A stretch of 64,000 nucleotides of DNA from NCBI RefSeq assembly GCF_009711265.1, contig NZ_WMII01000005.1:124001-188000 (forward strand), given 5' to 3'. The translations under genes and the position numbers were made by a program. Positions 27,411 through 37,004 of the stretch are shown one piece after another. The number at the start of each line of letters is the position of its first letter. Position 1 is the stretch's first letter. The notes beneath the pieces are model-generated. The model saw nothing but the letters and a program-made list of their open reading frames with translations, ran no database searches and had not been told where the DNA came from. This DNA is from Paracoccus shanxieyensis (lineage in GTDB: Bacteria; Pseudomonadota; Alphaproteobacteria; Rhodobacterales; Rhodobacteraceae).

Positions 27411-28411
27411 GCGCTCACCAGCAGCGGCGCGGGCGCGCGGGGCGCATAGCGGCGTTCCAAGGCGCGCGCGGCGGCCAGCGCGGCGCAGCCAAGTGCCGCC
27501 AGCAGCCAGCACAGCCAGCCCAGATCCCGGCGCGGGACCGGGCGCCGGGTCAGGATCGGGCGGGACTCCATGCGGCCGATGTCATCCACGGCGGCCTGAA
27601 CCGCGCCGGGGCTGTCGGCCTCATAGGCCTGATAGGGCAGGCGCAGGCTTTGCAGGAACAGATGCAGATGCCGTTCGGGGCGCAGATGCGGCGTGTCGGG
27701 CTGGCCGGGCTGCGGCTGTTCAAAGATGCTTTTCGCGCCCTTGGTGCGCAGATAAAGCCAATAGATGTTGACCTGCTGGCGCGCGGCCAGATTGCGCAGC
27801 GCGGTCTGCACCTCGGGGGCGATGACTGCGGCGCCATCGCTGACCAGCACCACGGCGCGCGATCCGTCAGCCGCCTCATGTGCCAGTTCCATCGCCAGCG
27901 TCAGGCCGCGCCCCACATCGGTCTGCGACAGTCCCGGTTCGGCCAGCGCGGCAACCGCGCCCGCGATGGCGCTGCGGCTTTCGGTGACTGGCAGCACCAG
28001 CATGGGCGCGGTCGAAAATGCCGCGATGCCGATGCGGTCATCGGGCCGCCGCGCGATGAAATCCGACAGGATCCGCCGCGCCGCCGCCGCCTTGCTTTCG
28101 TCACCCCCTTGCGGCGAGCGTCCGGCGAACGTGTCATCCATGCTGGATGAGCGGTCGATCAGCAGCACAAGGTTCGTGCCGATCCCGCGATAGGTGACGC
28201 TGCCGCCGCGCAGAAAGGGCTGCGCCAGCCCAAGGATCAGCGCCGCCAGCGCCAGCATCGCCAGTCCGGTCAGCAGCGGCCCGACCGCACGGCCCTGCGG
28301 CCCGCGCAGATCCAGCCGCGGCACACCCGATGCTGCCAGCCAGTGGATCAGCAGCGGCAGCAGCGCCAAGGGCAGGGCGAACAGCGCCGGGGGGAAGGCA
28401 AAGCCGATCAT
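27407..28411 (-). CDS. mxaC: MxaC, VWA-domain protein for methanol dehydrogenase maturation
   Basis: A 334-residue protein with N-terminal membrane helices (FALPLALLPLLIHWLAASG, a BatA-like start), a VWA domain with metal site LLIDRSSSMDD at about 84-94, and a C-terminal helix. It forms a BatA-like partner to MxaL and the MoxR ATPase. It overlaps mxaA and mxaK by ATGA. Confidence 0.88.
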   Translation of the reverse strand: MIGFAFPPALFALPLALLPLLIHWLAASGVPRLDLRGPQGRAVGPLLTGLAMLALAALILGLAQPFLRGGSVTYRGIGTNLVLLIDRSSSMDDTFAGRSPQGGDESKAAAARRILSDFIARRPDDRIGIAAFSTAPMLVLPVTESRSAIAGAVAALAEPGLSQTDVGRGLTLAMELAHEAADGSRAVVLVSDGAAVIAPEVQTALRNLAARQQVNIYWLYLRTKGAKSIFEQPQPGQPDTPHLRPERHLHLFLQSLRLPYQAYEADSPGAVQAAVDDIGRMESRPILTRRPVPRRDLGWLCWLLAALGCAALAAARALERRYAPRAPAPLLVSA

Positions 28412-29211
28412 CGCCGCCCCCGCTCGATCGCGGCAAGGTCGCGGGCCAGCCGGGGAATGTCCTGCGGGGCCTGCGCGCCCGCGCCGAAATATGCCGCATC
28501 CGAGGCCGCGAAAAAGCCGCGCAGCTGCGCGCCCAGCGGAGCGAAATGCGGGGCGGCGGTCAGGAAGCGGTCAAGCTCGGCCCCGATCAGCACGCGGCCG
28601 AAGCTTTGGTCAAGGGCATGGTGCAGCAGGGGTCGGGCCTGCGCGTCGGGCAGGCGGGCGATCTGGCGCGCGGCGCGGGCAAAGGGACGCGCGGGGCGGC
28701 GGCGGAACGGAAACCACGCCTGATGCCATGCCAGCGCCAGCGCCCCTGCGATCAGTGCCAAGACCGCAGCCGCCAGCCGCAGCCGCGCAGGGGTCGGGTC
28801 GATCAGGTGAAAGGGCGGGTCCGGCTGCAACTGATCCACGGTCGAGGGCGCAAGGATCGGCCGGATGGGCGAGGTCACGAAGCGAAACCCCGGCAGGTCC
28901 AGCGCCGTGCCATCGCTCAGCCGGATGCGCGATGGCGGCACCTGCTGTTCGCGCGGCTCCAGCGCGGAATAGAAATTCTGCCAGCGCAGGGTGATTTCCG
29001 TGCCGCCGGGAACATCGCGGCGCGAGATGTCGCGCAGGTCCAGCCAGTAATCCACCGCACGGGGCCGAGGCAGCGAGGCCGGATCGACCGCCCCCGGAAC
29101 GCGGATGGTCTGGACCAGTTCATCCCCCAGCCACCAGCCATAGGGGCGCGGGTTCTGCACCTGTTGCGCCATGGCGGGCAGCGGCAGCAGGATCAGCGCC
29201 AGCCATTTCAT
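28408..29211 (-). CDS. mxaA: MxaA, methanol dehydrogenase calcium-insertion protein
   Basis: A 267-residue protein with a signal peptide (MKWLALILLPLPAMAQ), a beta-rich periplasmic part, one membrane helix (about residues 150-165) and a helical cytoplasmic tail. mxaA mutants elsewhere make methanol dehydrogenase lacking calcium. The start overlaps the mxaS stop; the length fits the family loosely. Confidence 0.85.
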   Translation of the reverse strand: MKWLALILLPLPAMAQQVQNPRPYGWWLGDELVQTIRVPGAVDPASLPRPRAVDYWLDLRDISRRDVPGGTEITLRWQNFYSALEPREQQVPPSRIRLSDGTALDLPGFRFVTSPIRPILAPSTVDQLQPDPPFHLIDPTPARLRLAAAVLALIAGALALAWHQAWFPFRRRPARPFARAARQIARLPDAQARPLLHHALDQSFGRVLIGAELDRFLTAAPHFAPLGAQLRGFFAASDAAYFGAGAQAPQDIPRLARDLAAIERGRR

Positions 29212-30056
29212 AGCGGCGCCTCGGCCAGAGCGGCGGCAAGGTCGGCCACGTCGATGCTGTCGGTGATCTGGACCGGGGCCAGCCCGTATTCGGCAAAGAC
29301 CCGCAACAGGGTCTTGTGGCGGGCGCGGGCGGCGCGGCTTTGCGCCTCGGCCCATGCGCGGCTGGTCAGCACCGTGCGGCCGCGGCCGGTTTCGGGGTCC
29401 AGAACCTGCGCCAGTCCCAGCCGGGCGGGCGGGGTTTCCAGCCCGCTGTCGCGCAACCAGATCGGCAGGACGGGGCGCGGGCGCAGGGCGGCCAGTAGCA
29501 GGGCAAGCTCATCCGTGGCAAGCTCGAAATCCGAGATCAGGACGACAAGGATGCGGTCCTGCGGCAGATCCTGTGCCATCAGCGCCGCCGCGCCGCGCCC
29601 CGACGGTTGCAGCGGCAGTTCCAGCAGTTCGGTCGCCAGATCGCGGCGCGTCGGGACCTGTTCGTGCAGCACCCGGTCGCCCGCGCAGACGGTCAGCGAA
29701 AACAGATCGCGCCCGCGCCGCGCCGCCTGCGCAAAGCCCGCCATCAGCAGCCGCGCCAGCCCCAGCCGGTCCGCCCCCGCCACCACCCCCAACGAGGCCG
29801 AGGCGTCCAGACACAGATGCAGCCGCAGGTCGGTCCGGGTCTGGAACCGGCGCACATACAGCGTGCCGAAGGGATCGGTGATCGCGCGGCGCAGATCCAG
29901 CCGCCGCGGATCGGGATGGGCCAGAAGCGGGGCGATATCGGCGAATTCCTCGCCCGTGCCGCGCATCCGGCCAGCGTGCTGGCCTGTCCGCACGCCCGGC
30001 AGGCGGCGCGACAGCTGCCATGCCAAGGCGTCGAACAGGTGCAGATGCTGGCTCAT
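29208..30056 (-). CDS. mxaS: MxaS, DUF58-domain protein
   Basis: A 282-residue soluble DUF58 protein. The central segment LHLCLDASASLGVV carries a DxSxS-like metal motif. DUF58 proteins pair with MoxR AAA ATPases, as here with mxaR immediately upstream (ATGA overlap). Probably part of the chaperone system that matures methanol dehydrogenase. Confidence 0.88.
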   Translation of the reverse strand: MSQHLHLFDALAWQLSRRLPGVRTGQHAGRMRGTGEEFADIAPLLAHPDPRRLDLRRAITDPFGTLYVRRFQTRTDLRLHLCLDASASLGVVAGADRLGLARLLMAGFAQAARRGRDLFSLTVCAGDRVLHEQVPTRRDLATELLELPLQPSGRGAAALMAQDLPQDRILVVLISDFELATDELALLLAALRPRPVLPIWLRDSGLETPPARLGLAQVLDPETGRGRTVLTSRAWAEAQSRAARARHKTLLRVFAEYGLAPVQITDSIDVADLAAALAEAPL

Positions 30057-31060
30057 GCGGCGGGAACCGGGATCTTGGCAAAGGCCGCCTCGATCAGGGC
30101 GGGGATCAGCACGTCCCGGCGCGGCTCATAGGCGGGCGACAGAAAGATGCGATGCGCCATGACCGGGGCCAGCACGGCGCGCACATCCTGCGGCAGAACG
30201 GCGTCGCGCCCTTCGGCCCATGCGCAGGCGCGGGCGGCGCGGACCAGATATTGCATGCCGCGCGGGCTGACGCCGCCCCGGATCAGGCGCGAGGTGTCGG
30301 CGCCCTCGACGGTCAGCGCGCGGGGATCGCGCAGCGCCTGACACAGATCAAAGACATAGCGTTGCAGCGTCGGGCTGGTATGCGTGGACTGGATTTGCGC
30401 CGCCAGATCGCCAAGCGCGCGATAGGGCAGCAGCGGTGCGATCCCCGCAATCAGCGCCGTCGTGTCGTGAAAACGCGGATCAAAGGCCAGCGCCACGCGG
30501 TCGTCCATATCGGCGGGCGCGTCCACCGCGATCTCCATCAGGAAGCGATCGCGGGCGGCGGCGGGCAGCTCGAACGTCTCATCGCGTTCGATCTGGTTGC
30601 GGTCGGCAAAGACCTGAAGATACGGGAAATGCCAGTCGCGCCGGAACGCGGTCAGGCTGCGTTCCGCCATCAGCCGCAGCAGCAGCGCATGGACCTGAGG
30701 CCGCGCACGGTTGATTTCGTTGAAGAAGAAGACCGCCAGATCCTCGCCCTGTTCCAGCACCGGGCCGGGGTCGATGCGCGGGCGACCGTCTTCGGCGATA
30801 TGGGCCGAATAGATCAGGTCGGTCGGCAGCAGATCCACCGTGCCCTCGATCCGCGCATAGGGGCCGCCCAGCACGCGGGCCACGGCGCGCAGCAGCGTGG
30901 TCTTGCCGGTGCCGACATCGCCCGCCAGCAGCACATGGCCCCGGCACAGAACCGAAATCAGCAGCAGGCGGATAGTCCGCTGCTGGCCCAGCACCACGTC
31001 GTTCAGTGCCGCCTCGGCATCGCGCAGACGCGCGCGCCAGTCCGTCAGAGTGTTGTCCAT
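30053..31060 (-). CDS. mxaR: MxaR, MoxR-type AAA+ ATPase
   Basis: A 335-residue AAA+ ATPase with Walker A GDVGTGKTTL, Walker B-like VFFFNEINRA and the sensor region FADRNQIERDETFELPAAARDRF. This is the founding MoxR family, acting as a chaperone for methanol dehydrogenase assembly. The start MDNTLTDW at 31060 lies just after a 12-bp hairpin that separates it from mxaI, suggesting lower expression than the structural genes. Confidence 0.92.
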   Translation of the reverse strand: MDNTLTDWRARLRDAEAALNDVVLGQQRTIRLLLISVLCRGHVLLAGDVGTGKTTLLRAVARVLGGPYARIEGTVDLLPTDLIYSAHIAEDGRPRIDPGPVLEQGEDLAVFFFNEINRARPQVHALLLRLMAERSLTAFRRDWHFPYLQVFADRNQIERDETFELPAAARDRFLMEIAVDAPADMDDRVALAFDPRFHDTTALIAGIAPLLPYRALGDLAAQIQSTHTSPTLQRYVFDLCQALRDPRALTVEGADTSRLIRGGVSPRGMQYLVRAARACAWAEGRDAVLPQDVRAVLAPVMAHRIFLSPAYEPRRDVLIPALIEAAFAKIPVPAA

Positions 31061-31077
31061 GATCCGTCCCGAAAGCC

Positions 31078-31111
31078 GCGCGGCGCATGGCCCGCCAAGC
31101 ATGCGCCGCGC
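31078..31111 (-). terminator. Strong hairpin between mxaI and mxaR
   Basis: A perfect 12-bp stem (arms 31078-31089 and 31100-31111, GCGCGGCGCATG and its complement) with a 10-base loop lies in the 60-base gap between mxaI and mxaR. There is no T run, so it is more likely a partial attenuator or mRNA-end stabiliser than a full terminator. Confidence 0.7.
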
Positions 31112-31120
31112 GCGCCCGCC

Positions 31121-31429
31121 TTATTCGGCGGGCGGTGCCGTGGTTTCGTCGTAGCCGTCGATCTTTTTCACGTCATATTCAAAGCTGCCGGTCTTTTTCA
31201 TGTTCCAGACCCGCCACGCATTGCGCGCGTCCATGACGGCAAGGGATTCCCCCTGCTTCGACAGTTCCGCCGGGTCATGCTGCGGATCGTATTTCGAGCC
31301 TTCGACCCGTTCGGGATAATCCGGCTTCGGCTCCCAGCAATTGCCGGGGGCTTTGCAGTTCGTGCCGTCATAGGCCAGCGCCGGAGCGGCCAGCGCCATG
31401 GCGGCGATCGTCAGGAAAAGGCGTTTCAT
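31121..31429 (-). CDS. mxaI: Methanol dehydrogenase small (beta) subunit MxaI
   Basis: A 102-residue secreted protein with a signal peptide of 19 residues. The mature N-terminus YDGTNCKAPGNCWEPKPDYP carries the Cys pair (25 and 31) of the family. The rest is Lys-rich and helical, ending EYDVKKIDGYDE. It wraps around MxaF in the alpha2-beta2 enzyme. Confidence 0.96.
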   Translation of the reverse strand: MKRLFLTIAAMALAAPALAYDGTNCKAPGNCWEPKPDYPERVEGSKYDPQHDPAELSKQGESLAVMDARNAWRVWNMKKTGSFEYDVKKIDGYDETTAPPAE

Positions 31430-31450
31430 GGGTTCCTCCTTGCATATGGT

Positions 31451-31987
31451 TCAGGATTGGTCGTCGTCACCCGAGCCCTTGGGCTGGAAGGGTTTGAACG
31501 TGGCTTTCTGTTCGTCGGTCAGCCAGACCGCATCCTTGGGATCGCCGGTGTAAAGATGCCGGACCCAAGCCATGGTCATCAGCATCTCATCCAGTGTCAG
31601 ACTGCCCCACATCGGCCCCATCTGCCCGGTCGCCCCGCCGTAAAGCGTTGAGAACAGGCCGACATCATCTTCGTTGCTGGGATAGGTCCAATAGCTGTCA
31701 TTCAGGCCGGGACCGATCTTGCCTTCGGCGTAATGGCCATGACAGCCCGAACACATCCCGGCGTAAAGCTCTTCGGCCTCGGGCATGATCTCGGGGTTTT
31801 CGTTATAGATGTTCTCGCCGGTGTCCATGAAGTGCTTGACGGCCTCGGTGTCGCGGCCTTCCTCCATGGCGTCGTCGAAATTCAGCGGCGAGCCGTCGAT
31901 GATGTTGAAGAATTGCGGGGCTGCCATTGCCGCGACCGGGACAAGTGTCGCCAGCGCCAATGCGGCAAGGATCTTGGGCTTCGTCAT
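31451..31987 (-). CDS. mxaG: Cytochrome cL, electron acceptor of methanol dehydrogenase (MxaG)
   Basis: A 178-residue periplasmic c-type cytochrome with a signal peptide of about 23 residues and a single heme site CSGCH at 79-83. An axial Met candidate lies in TGQMGPMWG. It takes electrons directly from MxaFI. The acidic C-terminus (GSGDDDQS) fits the family's negative charge. Confidence 0.95.
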   Translation of the reverse strand: MTKPKILAALALATLVPVAAMAAPQFFNIIDGSPLNFDDAMEEGRDTEAVKHFMDTGENIYNENPEIMPEAEELYAGMCSGCHGHYAEGKIGPGLNDSYWTYPSNEDDVGLFSTLYGGATGQMGPMWGSLTLDEMLMTMAWVRHLYTGDPKDAVWLTDEQKATFKPFQPKGSGDDDQS

Positions 31988-31997
31988 CAGACTTCCT

Positions 31998-32819
31998 TCA
32001 GCTTAGCGGCAGCAGGGGGATGCCTTCCTCGGTCAGGATGGCGTCGATCTTGGCCCGGCCCGAGGTCAGCGCCGCATTGATCGGCGCCAGCAGGTCGGGA
32101 TGGGCGTTCGACACCCCCACGGATTGCGAATATTGCAGCGGGATGATCACCCCGTCCGAGCGTTCGATTTCATTGGTGATCAGCGTCATGCGCAGCGGCT
32201 CACGCGCGTCGCGCACATACCGCGCGGCTTCGGGGGCGAAGATGATCGCCAGATCCGCGCCGCCGCCCGCGACCTCGGCCACGACACGGCTGGCCTCGAC
32301 CTGGGTGTATTTGTTGCGCCGGTCCTCGAAATTCGTCAGCGAGGCCTGATAGATCAGATTGTATTCATAGCGCCCGGTATATTTCAGGATGGTTTCGGCG
32401 GGCGAATGCAGGCGATAGGAAAAGGTGTTGAAGCCGTCCTGATCCACGGCCTGCCATGTGTCGCCGGTGAAATCGCGCGACTGCTGCGTGACGAAGGCAT
32501 AGCCCGAGCGGTAATACGGTTCGCTGGTCAGCAGCCGCTGGTCGCCCGCATCGACGCCCACCAGCACGTCGCACAGATCCTTGTCGATGCCGTCGCGGAC
32601 CAGATAGATCGCCTCGCGGTCGATCATCACCAGATCCAGCGTGGCGCCCATCTCATCGGCCAGCACCTGCGCGATCTTGTTTTCAAACCCGCCGCCATCC
32701 TTGTCGGAATAGGGCGCGTCCTTGGTGGATGCACAGACCCGCAGCGTCTGCGTGTCGGCCAGTGCGGGCGCGGCAAGGGTCAGGGCCGCAATCCCCGCAG
32801 TCAGCATTTGCTTGCTCAT
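31998..32819 (-). CDS. mxaJ: MxaJ, periplasmic solute-binding-like methanol oxidation protein
   Basis: A 273-residue protein with a signal peptide (ends ALAD) and a family-3 solute-binding-protein fold ([20 protein letters not shown]). It sits in the conserved second place of mxaFJGI. It is needed for active methanol dehydrogenase and may act as a chaperone. The start MSKQMLTAG has a GGAGACG-type site upstream. Confidence 0.92.
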   Translation of the reverse strand: MSKQMLTAGIAALTLAAPALADTQTLRVCASTKDAPYSDKDGGGFENKIAQVLADEMGATLDLVMIDREAIYLVRDGIDKDLCDVLVGVDAGDQRLLTSEPYYRSGYAFVTQQSRDFTGDTWQAVDQDGFNTFSYRLHSPAETILKYTGRYEYNLIYQASLTNFEDRRNKYTQVEASRVVAEVAGGGADLAIIFAPEAARYVRDAREPLRMTLITNEIERSDGVIIPLQYSQSVGVSNAHPDLLAPINAALTSGRAKIDAILTEEGIPLLPLS

Positions 32820-32847
32820 CGGTCGTCTCCGGAATGAAAGGGGAAAT

Positions 32848-32879
32848 CGGCTGGCCCACAGGGAAGGACGGGCCAGCCG
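32848..32879 (-). terminator. Intercistronic hairpin between mxaF and mxaJ
   Basis: A perfect 10-bp inverted repeat (CGGCTGGCCC at 32848-32857 and GGGCCAGCCG at 32870-32879) with a 12-base loop fills the 67-base gap after mxaF. It lacks a T run and is followed by mxaJ, so partial termination or 3'-end protection of mxaF mRNA is likely. Confidence 0.7.
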
Positions 32880-32886
32880 GGACATG

Positions 32887-34785
32887 TCAGGTGGGTTCAC
32901 CCGACACGTATTCGCCCACCATCGGGTCGGAATAAGGCCCGTCGCCGTCGATCGAGAAGACCATGACGCCGCCGCCCATCTGGGTATATTCCTGCAGCCG
33001 CTTGAACGCGCCCACCGAGCCCAGACCAGCCGTCGGATCGGCAAGGTCAAAGACCAGACCCACGCCCGGCCAGCCGCCGACGCCATACATGATCGCGACA
33101 TATTGGCGTCCGTCATGCTTGTAGGTCATCGGATGGCCGATCACGCCCGAGGGCAGCTTGAACTTCCACAGCAGGTCGCCCGTGTCGCTGTCACGCGCCT
33201 TGATGAAGCCGTCCAGCGTGCCATAGAAGGTCAGCCCGCCCGCCGTGGCCATGGTGCCGCCCCAGACGGCGAACCGCTCCATCTTGTCCCATTTCATTTC
33301 GCCGGTGATGGCGTCATAGGCCTTGATCTGGCCCAGACCCAGCGCGTTCTGCCGGTCGCCCTTGGGTCCCGGATACATGGTCAGCGTCGCGCCCACGAAG
33401 AACTGGCCCGCGCGATAGGGCAGCATGAAGGGCTCCCAATCCATGCAGATATGGTTGATGCCCAGCATGAACAGCTTGCGTTCCGGGTCATAGCTGTCAT
33501 GGCCCTGATTGTGATAGCCCATGGCCGAGGGGCAGATGTCGCGCGCCTTGTGGTCCATGCGCGTGCCGAATTCCGGGTCGCGGACGGGCAGGCCGGTATC
33601 CAGCTGCACCTCTTTGACCCAGTTCACCGTGTCGTCCATCTTGTCGGCTGAAATCAGGTCGCCATTGGTCCGGTCCAGCGTATAGACGATGCCGTTGCGG
33701 TCGGGATGGGTCAGCATCTTGCGCATCTGACCCTGCTTGTCCTCTTGTTCGGACAGCATCATCACGTTGACGCCGGCATAGTCCCATTCGTCATGCGGCG
33801 TCTTCTGATAGGCGAATTTGGCCTGACCCGTGGTCGCCTCGCGGCCCCAGATCGCCATGGTCCATTTGTTGTCGCCCGGACGCATGGTCTCGTTCCACGG
33901 CGCCGGGTTGCCCGAGCCGTAATAGAACAGGTCTTCGTCCGGGTCATAGGCATACCAGCCCCAGTTGGTGCCGCCGCCGATCTTCCAGGCGTCGCCTTCC
34001 CAGGTTTCGGTGCCAAGGTTCTTCTGGCCGTAATGCGGGTTCGGGGCGTTGAAATCCTCGGCCAGCAGCAGCTCCTCGTCCGGGCCGGTGGCAAAGGCGC
34101 GCCAGCGCATCTCGCCGGATTTCACGTCATAGGCGGTGACATAGCCGCGCACGCCCAGTTCCGCGCCCGACGATCCGACCAGCACCATGTCCTTGATGAC
34201 ATAGGGCGCGATGGTCAGGGTCGAGCCGACCTTGATGTCCGAGTTTTCCATGATCCAGCGCGTCTCGCCGGTCTCGGCATCCATGGCGACGATATGGCCG
34301 TCAAGCTGGGTGCGGAAGATCAGCGGTTTGACATCGCCGTCGCCCGGCCAATAGGCCAGACCCCGGTTCACCACGTCGCAGCAGGCCACCGTCCGCGCGG
34401 TGGGGTTCTGCTTGGGCTTGTTCATCCAGACAATCTTGCCCGGCTCGTTCAGATCCAGCGCAAAGGTCGTGTTGGGAAAGGGCGAATGCACGAACATCCG
34501 GTCGCCCACGACCAGCGGCGTGCCTTCATGCCCATGCAGCACCCCGGTCGAGAATGACCATGCCGGGCGCAACTGCCTGACGTTTTCCTTGTTGATGTCG
34601 GTCATCTCGGAATAGTTCTGCGCGTTGTAGTCGCGCCCGGTCATGACCCAGTTCGCGGGGTCTTTCGCCATCTCGACCAATTGCTCATTGGCAGTCGCCG
34701 GCGCAGGTGTCAGGACGGCAAAGCCCAGTGCGACGGCCATCGCAAGGCCCGACGCGCCCCTTGCCTTGGGGGTGTTGCTTATCAT
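32887..34785 (-). CDS. mxaF: PQQ methanol dehydrogenase large subunit MxaF (calcium type)
   Basis: A 632-residue periplasmic quinoprotein that oxidises methanol to formaldehyde. The signal peptide is about 32 residues. Subtracting it puts key residues at the numbers known for MxaF: vicinal Cys135-Cys136 (mature 103-104), Glu209 (177), Asn293 (261) and catalytic Asp335 (303). The motif reads DYA, not DYD, which marks the calcium-dependent MxaF and not lanthanide-dependent XoxF. Beta-propeller Trp-docking repeats are present. It is first in the operon, opposite mxaZYX. Confidence 0.97.
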   Translation of the reverse strand: MISNTPKARGASGLAMAVALGFAVLTPAPATANEQLVEMAKDPANWVMTGRDYNAQNYSEMTDINKENVRQLRPAWSFSTGVLHGHEGTPLVVGDRMFVHSPFPNTTFALDLNEPGKIVWMNKPKQNPTARTVACCDVVNRGLAYWPGDGDVKPLIFRTQLDGHIVAMDAETGETRWIMENSDIKVGSTLTIAPYVIKDMVLVGSSGAELGVRGYVTAYDVKSGEMRWRAFATGPDEELLLAEDFNAPNPHYGQKNLGTETWEGDAWKIGGGTNWGWYAYDPDEDLFYYGSGNPAPWNETMRPGDNKWTMAIWGREATTGQAKFAYQKTPHDEWDYAGVNVMMLSEQEDKQGQMRKMLTHPDRNGIVYTLDRTNGDLISADKMDDTVNWVKEVQLDTGLPVRDPEFGTRMDHKARDICPSAMGYHNQGHDSYDPERKLFMLGINHICMDWEPFMLPYRAGQFFVGATLTMYPGPKGDRQNALGLGQIKAYDAITGEMKWDKMERFAVWGGTMATAGGLTFYGTLDGFIKARDSDTGDLLWKFKLPSGVIGHPMTYKHDGRQYVAIMYGVGGWPGVGLVFDLADPTAGLGSVGAFKRLQEYTQMGGGVMVFSIDGDGPYSDPMVGEYVSGEPT

Positions 34786-35121
34786 AGCGATCTCGCTCCC
34801 TCTCGCTGTCTGGTGCGGACCGCCCGATGCAGCTGCGGCATCGGCGGTCACATCCGGTGGCGGGTCCGGGCCTCCACTCCCTGACCGCCGCAAGATTGAT
34901 TAGGCATCCGGCCAGCGGCCTTGTCTGCGGGGTGTGCATCCCGACTTTTCCGGGGGATTTTCCCTGTGCCGGGCAGGGGATCGCCCCCCTGTTTTCCGCA
35001 AGTGCCAGACCAACGTCGCAGCGCGTTGCGGTTGTTCCATACCAAAGGCGGGCATAGTCTGGTCGCCAGAGGAAGCGCGTGCGGCGAATCACTGCAGCGC
35101 AGCAAAAGGGGGGCTGGCAGG
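34786..35121. promoter_or_regulatory. Divergent promoter region of mxaF and mxaZYX
   Basis: A 336-base gene-free stretch between the methanol dehydrogenase operon and its regulators. I see three TTTTCC motifs near 34946-35000 and the inverted pair CCAGAC/GTCTGG about 50 bases apart near 35007 and 35059. The response regulator MxaX should bind here. I could not fix -35/-10 boxes with confidence. Confidence 0.55.
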
Positions 35122-35586
35122 ATGCGATTCCGCCCATGCGTCGCCCTTGGGCGATACGCGGTCAGCGCGGCGATTTTGCTTGCGCTATCCGCATGCTATG
35201 AGGAAGAGGACCAGACCATCCCCTCGGATACGGACGCGCAGGTAGCCCCCGCGCCGGAGGCGCATTGGCTGGAGGTCGGCGACCCCCGTGCGCCCGAAAC
35301 CTTTCTGGCCGAGGAGACCGGATTGCCGCCTGCGCCCCTGGCCGCGCAGCTTGCGGATCTGGCCGCGCAATACCGCGAAAGCCCGCGCATGATCGCAAAC
35401 CGCGTCCTGCAACTTTCGCGCGAATATCCCGACACGCCGCTGGAGCGGATGATGCGCGACCTGCTGCCGCGCGAGGGCCTGCCGGAACGCAGTCTGGGGC
35501 CGGTCGCCCAGCAATACCGCGTGCTGCGCGCGGGCGGCGCGGATCACGCAACGGCGATGTCCGCCGCCTTGGGGGACAGCGGATGA
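35122..35586 (+). CDS. mxaZ: MxaZ-like lipoprotein of the methanol oxidation regulatory operon
   Basis: A 154-residue protein with a lipoprotein signal (LLALSAC, Cys near residue 25), an acidic stretch EEEDQTIPSDTD, then a helical domain. It precedes mxaY with an ATGA overlap, in the place of moxZ in Paracoccus denitrificans. Its function is unknown; a periplasmic sensor accessory to MxaY is possible. The symbol is by position. Confidence 0.7.
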   Translation: MRFRPCVALGRYAVSAAILLALSACYEEEDQTIPSDTDAQVAPAPEAHWLEVGDPRAPETFLAEETGLPPAPLAAQLADLAAQYRESPRMIANRVLQLSREYPDTPLERMMRDLLPREGLPERSLGPVAQQYRVLRAGGADHATAMSAALGDSG

Positions 35587-37004
35587 GCGCGCAAAGCGAC
35601 AGCACCGTTTTTGCCACGATGGGCCGTGCGGCGCCCCGGCTGGGCACCCTGCCGATGCGCCGGATCATCATCGGCATCGCCGCGGCGGTCAGCCTGTCGC
35701 TATGCGTCATCGTCTCGGCCATCCTGATCCTGAACGCTCGCCACGCGGTGCAGGACGAAATCGGCTCGGCCTTTCATCTGGCGCATGAATCCGTGGTGCG
35801 CCGCCTGCCGCCCAGCCATGGCGGGCGCGACACCATGGCCGAGGCGGCGGGGCTGGCCGAAGAGATCGACGGGCTGCGCCATGTCTCGGCCCGGATCCTT
35901 GATCCGGCGGGCCTGCCGCTGCAACACCGCGCCAATGGCCAGCTTGCCGCCGAAGACGCCCCGCCGCGCTGGTTTTCCGCGCTGATGACGCCCGCGCCCA
36001 TTCAGGCCCTGGTGCCCATCACGCATTACCCGAACGTGCTGGGAATGTTTCAGATCACCGCCGATCCCACCGATGAGATCGCCGAGGTCTGGGACGATTT
36101 CAGCGTCATCCTGCCGGTGCTGTTTCTGACCGGGCTTGCGATGGTCGGGCTGGCCGTCGGGCTTTCCAGCCTGCTGGGGCGGCGGCTGCAATCGGTGCAG
36201 GCGGCCATGGCGCAGATGCAGGCGGGCGATCTGTCGGTGCGCGCGCCCGGCGACCGGCTGACCGAGTTTGCCGATCTGGCCGCGGGCGTGAACGCGCTGG
36301 CCTCGCATCTTCAGGCCGAGCGGGCCGAGAATGACCTGCTGCAATCGCGCCTGATCGGCAGCTCCGAGGCGGAACGCTCGCGCATTGCGTTGGATCTGCA
36401 TGATGAGATGGGGCCGCAGCTTTTCGCGCTGCGCGCCGCCGCCAGCCATGCGCAGGCGATGACCGCCGATCTGCCCGCTTCCCCCGCCGCGCTGGCCGAG
36501 ACGCTGGACGCCATCGCCCGCCACGCGGTCGAGATCCAGAAAAGCGCCCGCACCGCCATCAACGATCTGCGCCCGATGCTGCTGGGCGAAGCCAGCCTGA
36601 CCGATCTGCTGGCCGAACTGGTCGCGGGGTTTCGCGATGTGTCGTCCCAGACCCGCATCATCCTTGACATCGACCCCGCCGCCGAAGGCCACAGCCCCGG
36701 AGAGCTGGCCGAGTTGTCGATCTATCGTTTCGTGCGCGAAAGCGTGCTGAACGCCATGCGCCACGGGCAGGCCACGCTGATCCGCGTCAGCCTTGAGCCG
36801 CAGCCGGACGATCCCGCGCAGCTTGTGGCGCGCGTGACCGACAATGGCCGTGGCCCGCAGCGCAGCGCCGATGGCGCGCGCCCGGCGGCCAGCTTCGGCC
36901 AGATCGGCATGCAGGATCGCGCGCGTGCGCTGGGGGCGACCTATCTGCCGCCATGGCGCGACCATACCCTGACCCATACCGAACTGAGGATGCCCCGGCC
37001 ATGA
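35583..37004 (+). CDS. mxaY: Sensor histidine kinase MxaY
   Basis: A 473-residue kinase with two membrane helices (about 28-50 and 175-198) around a periplasmic domain, a HAMP (about 197-250), then a HisKA_3-type core with phospho-acceptor His273 in DLHDEMGPQL and a C-terminal HATPase (N-box FVRESVLNAMRHG). It is the partner of MxaX, encoded next with ATGA overlap, and controls methanol oxidation genes in Paracoccus. Confidence 0.9.
   Translation: MSAQSDSTVFATMGRAAPRLGTLPMRRIIIGIAAAVSLSLCVIVSAILILNARHAVQDEIGSAFHLAHESVVRRLPPSHGGRDTMAEAAGLAEEIDGLRHVSARILDPAGLPLQHRANGQLAAEDAPPRWFSALMTPAPIQALVPITHYPNVLGMFQITADPTDEIAEVWDDFSVILPVLFLTGLAMVGLAVGLSSLLGRRLQSVQAAMAQMQAGDLSVRAPGDRLTEFADLAAGVNALASHLQAERAENDLLQSRLIGSSEAERSRIALDLHDEMGPQLFALRAAASHAQAMTADLPASPAALAETLDAIARHAVEIQKSARTAINDLRPMLLGEASLTDLLAELVAGFRDVSSQTRIILDIDPAAEGHSPGELAELSIYRFVRESVLNAMRHGQATLIRVSLEPQPDDPAQLVARVTDNGRGPQRSADGARPAASFGQIGMQDRARALGATYLPPWRDHTLTHTELRMPRP

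Noticed and set aside
32887..34785. Assignment of the methanol dehydrogenase as lanthanide-dependent XoxF
   Set aside because: The motif is DYA rather than DYD, and mxaI with the full maturation set is present.
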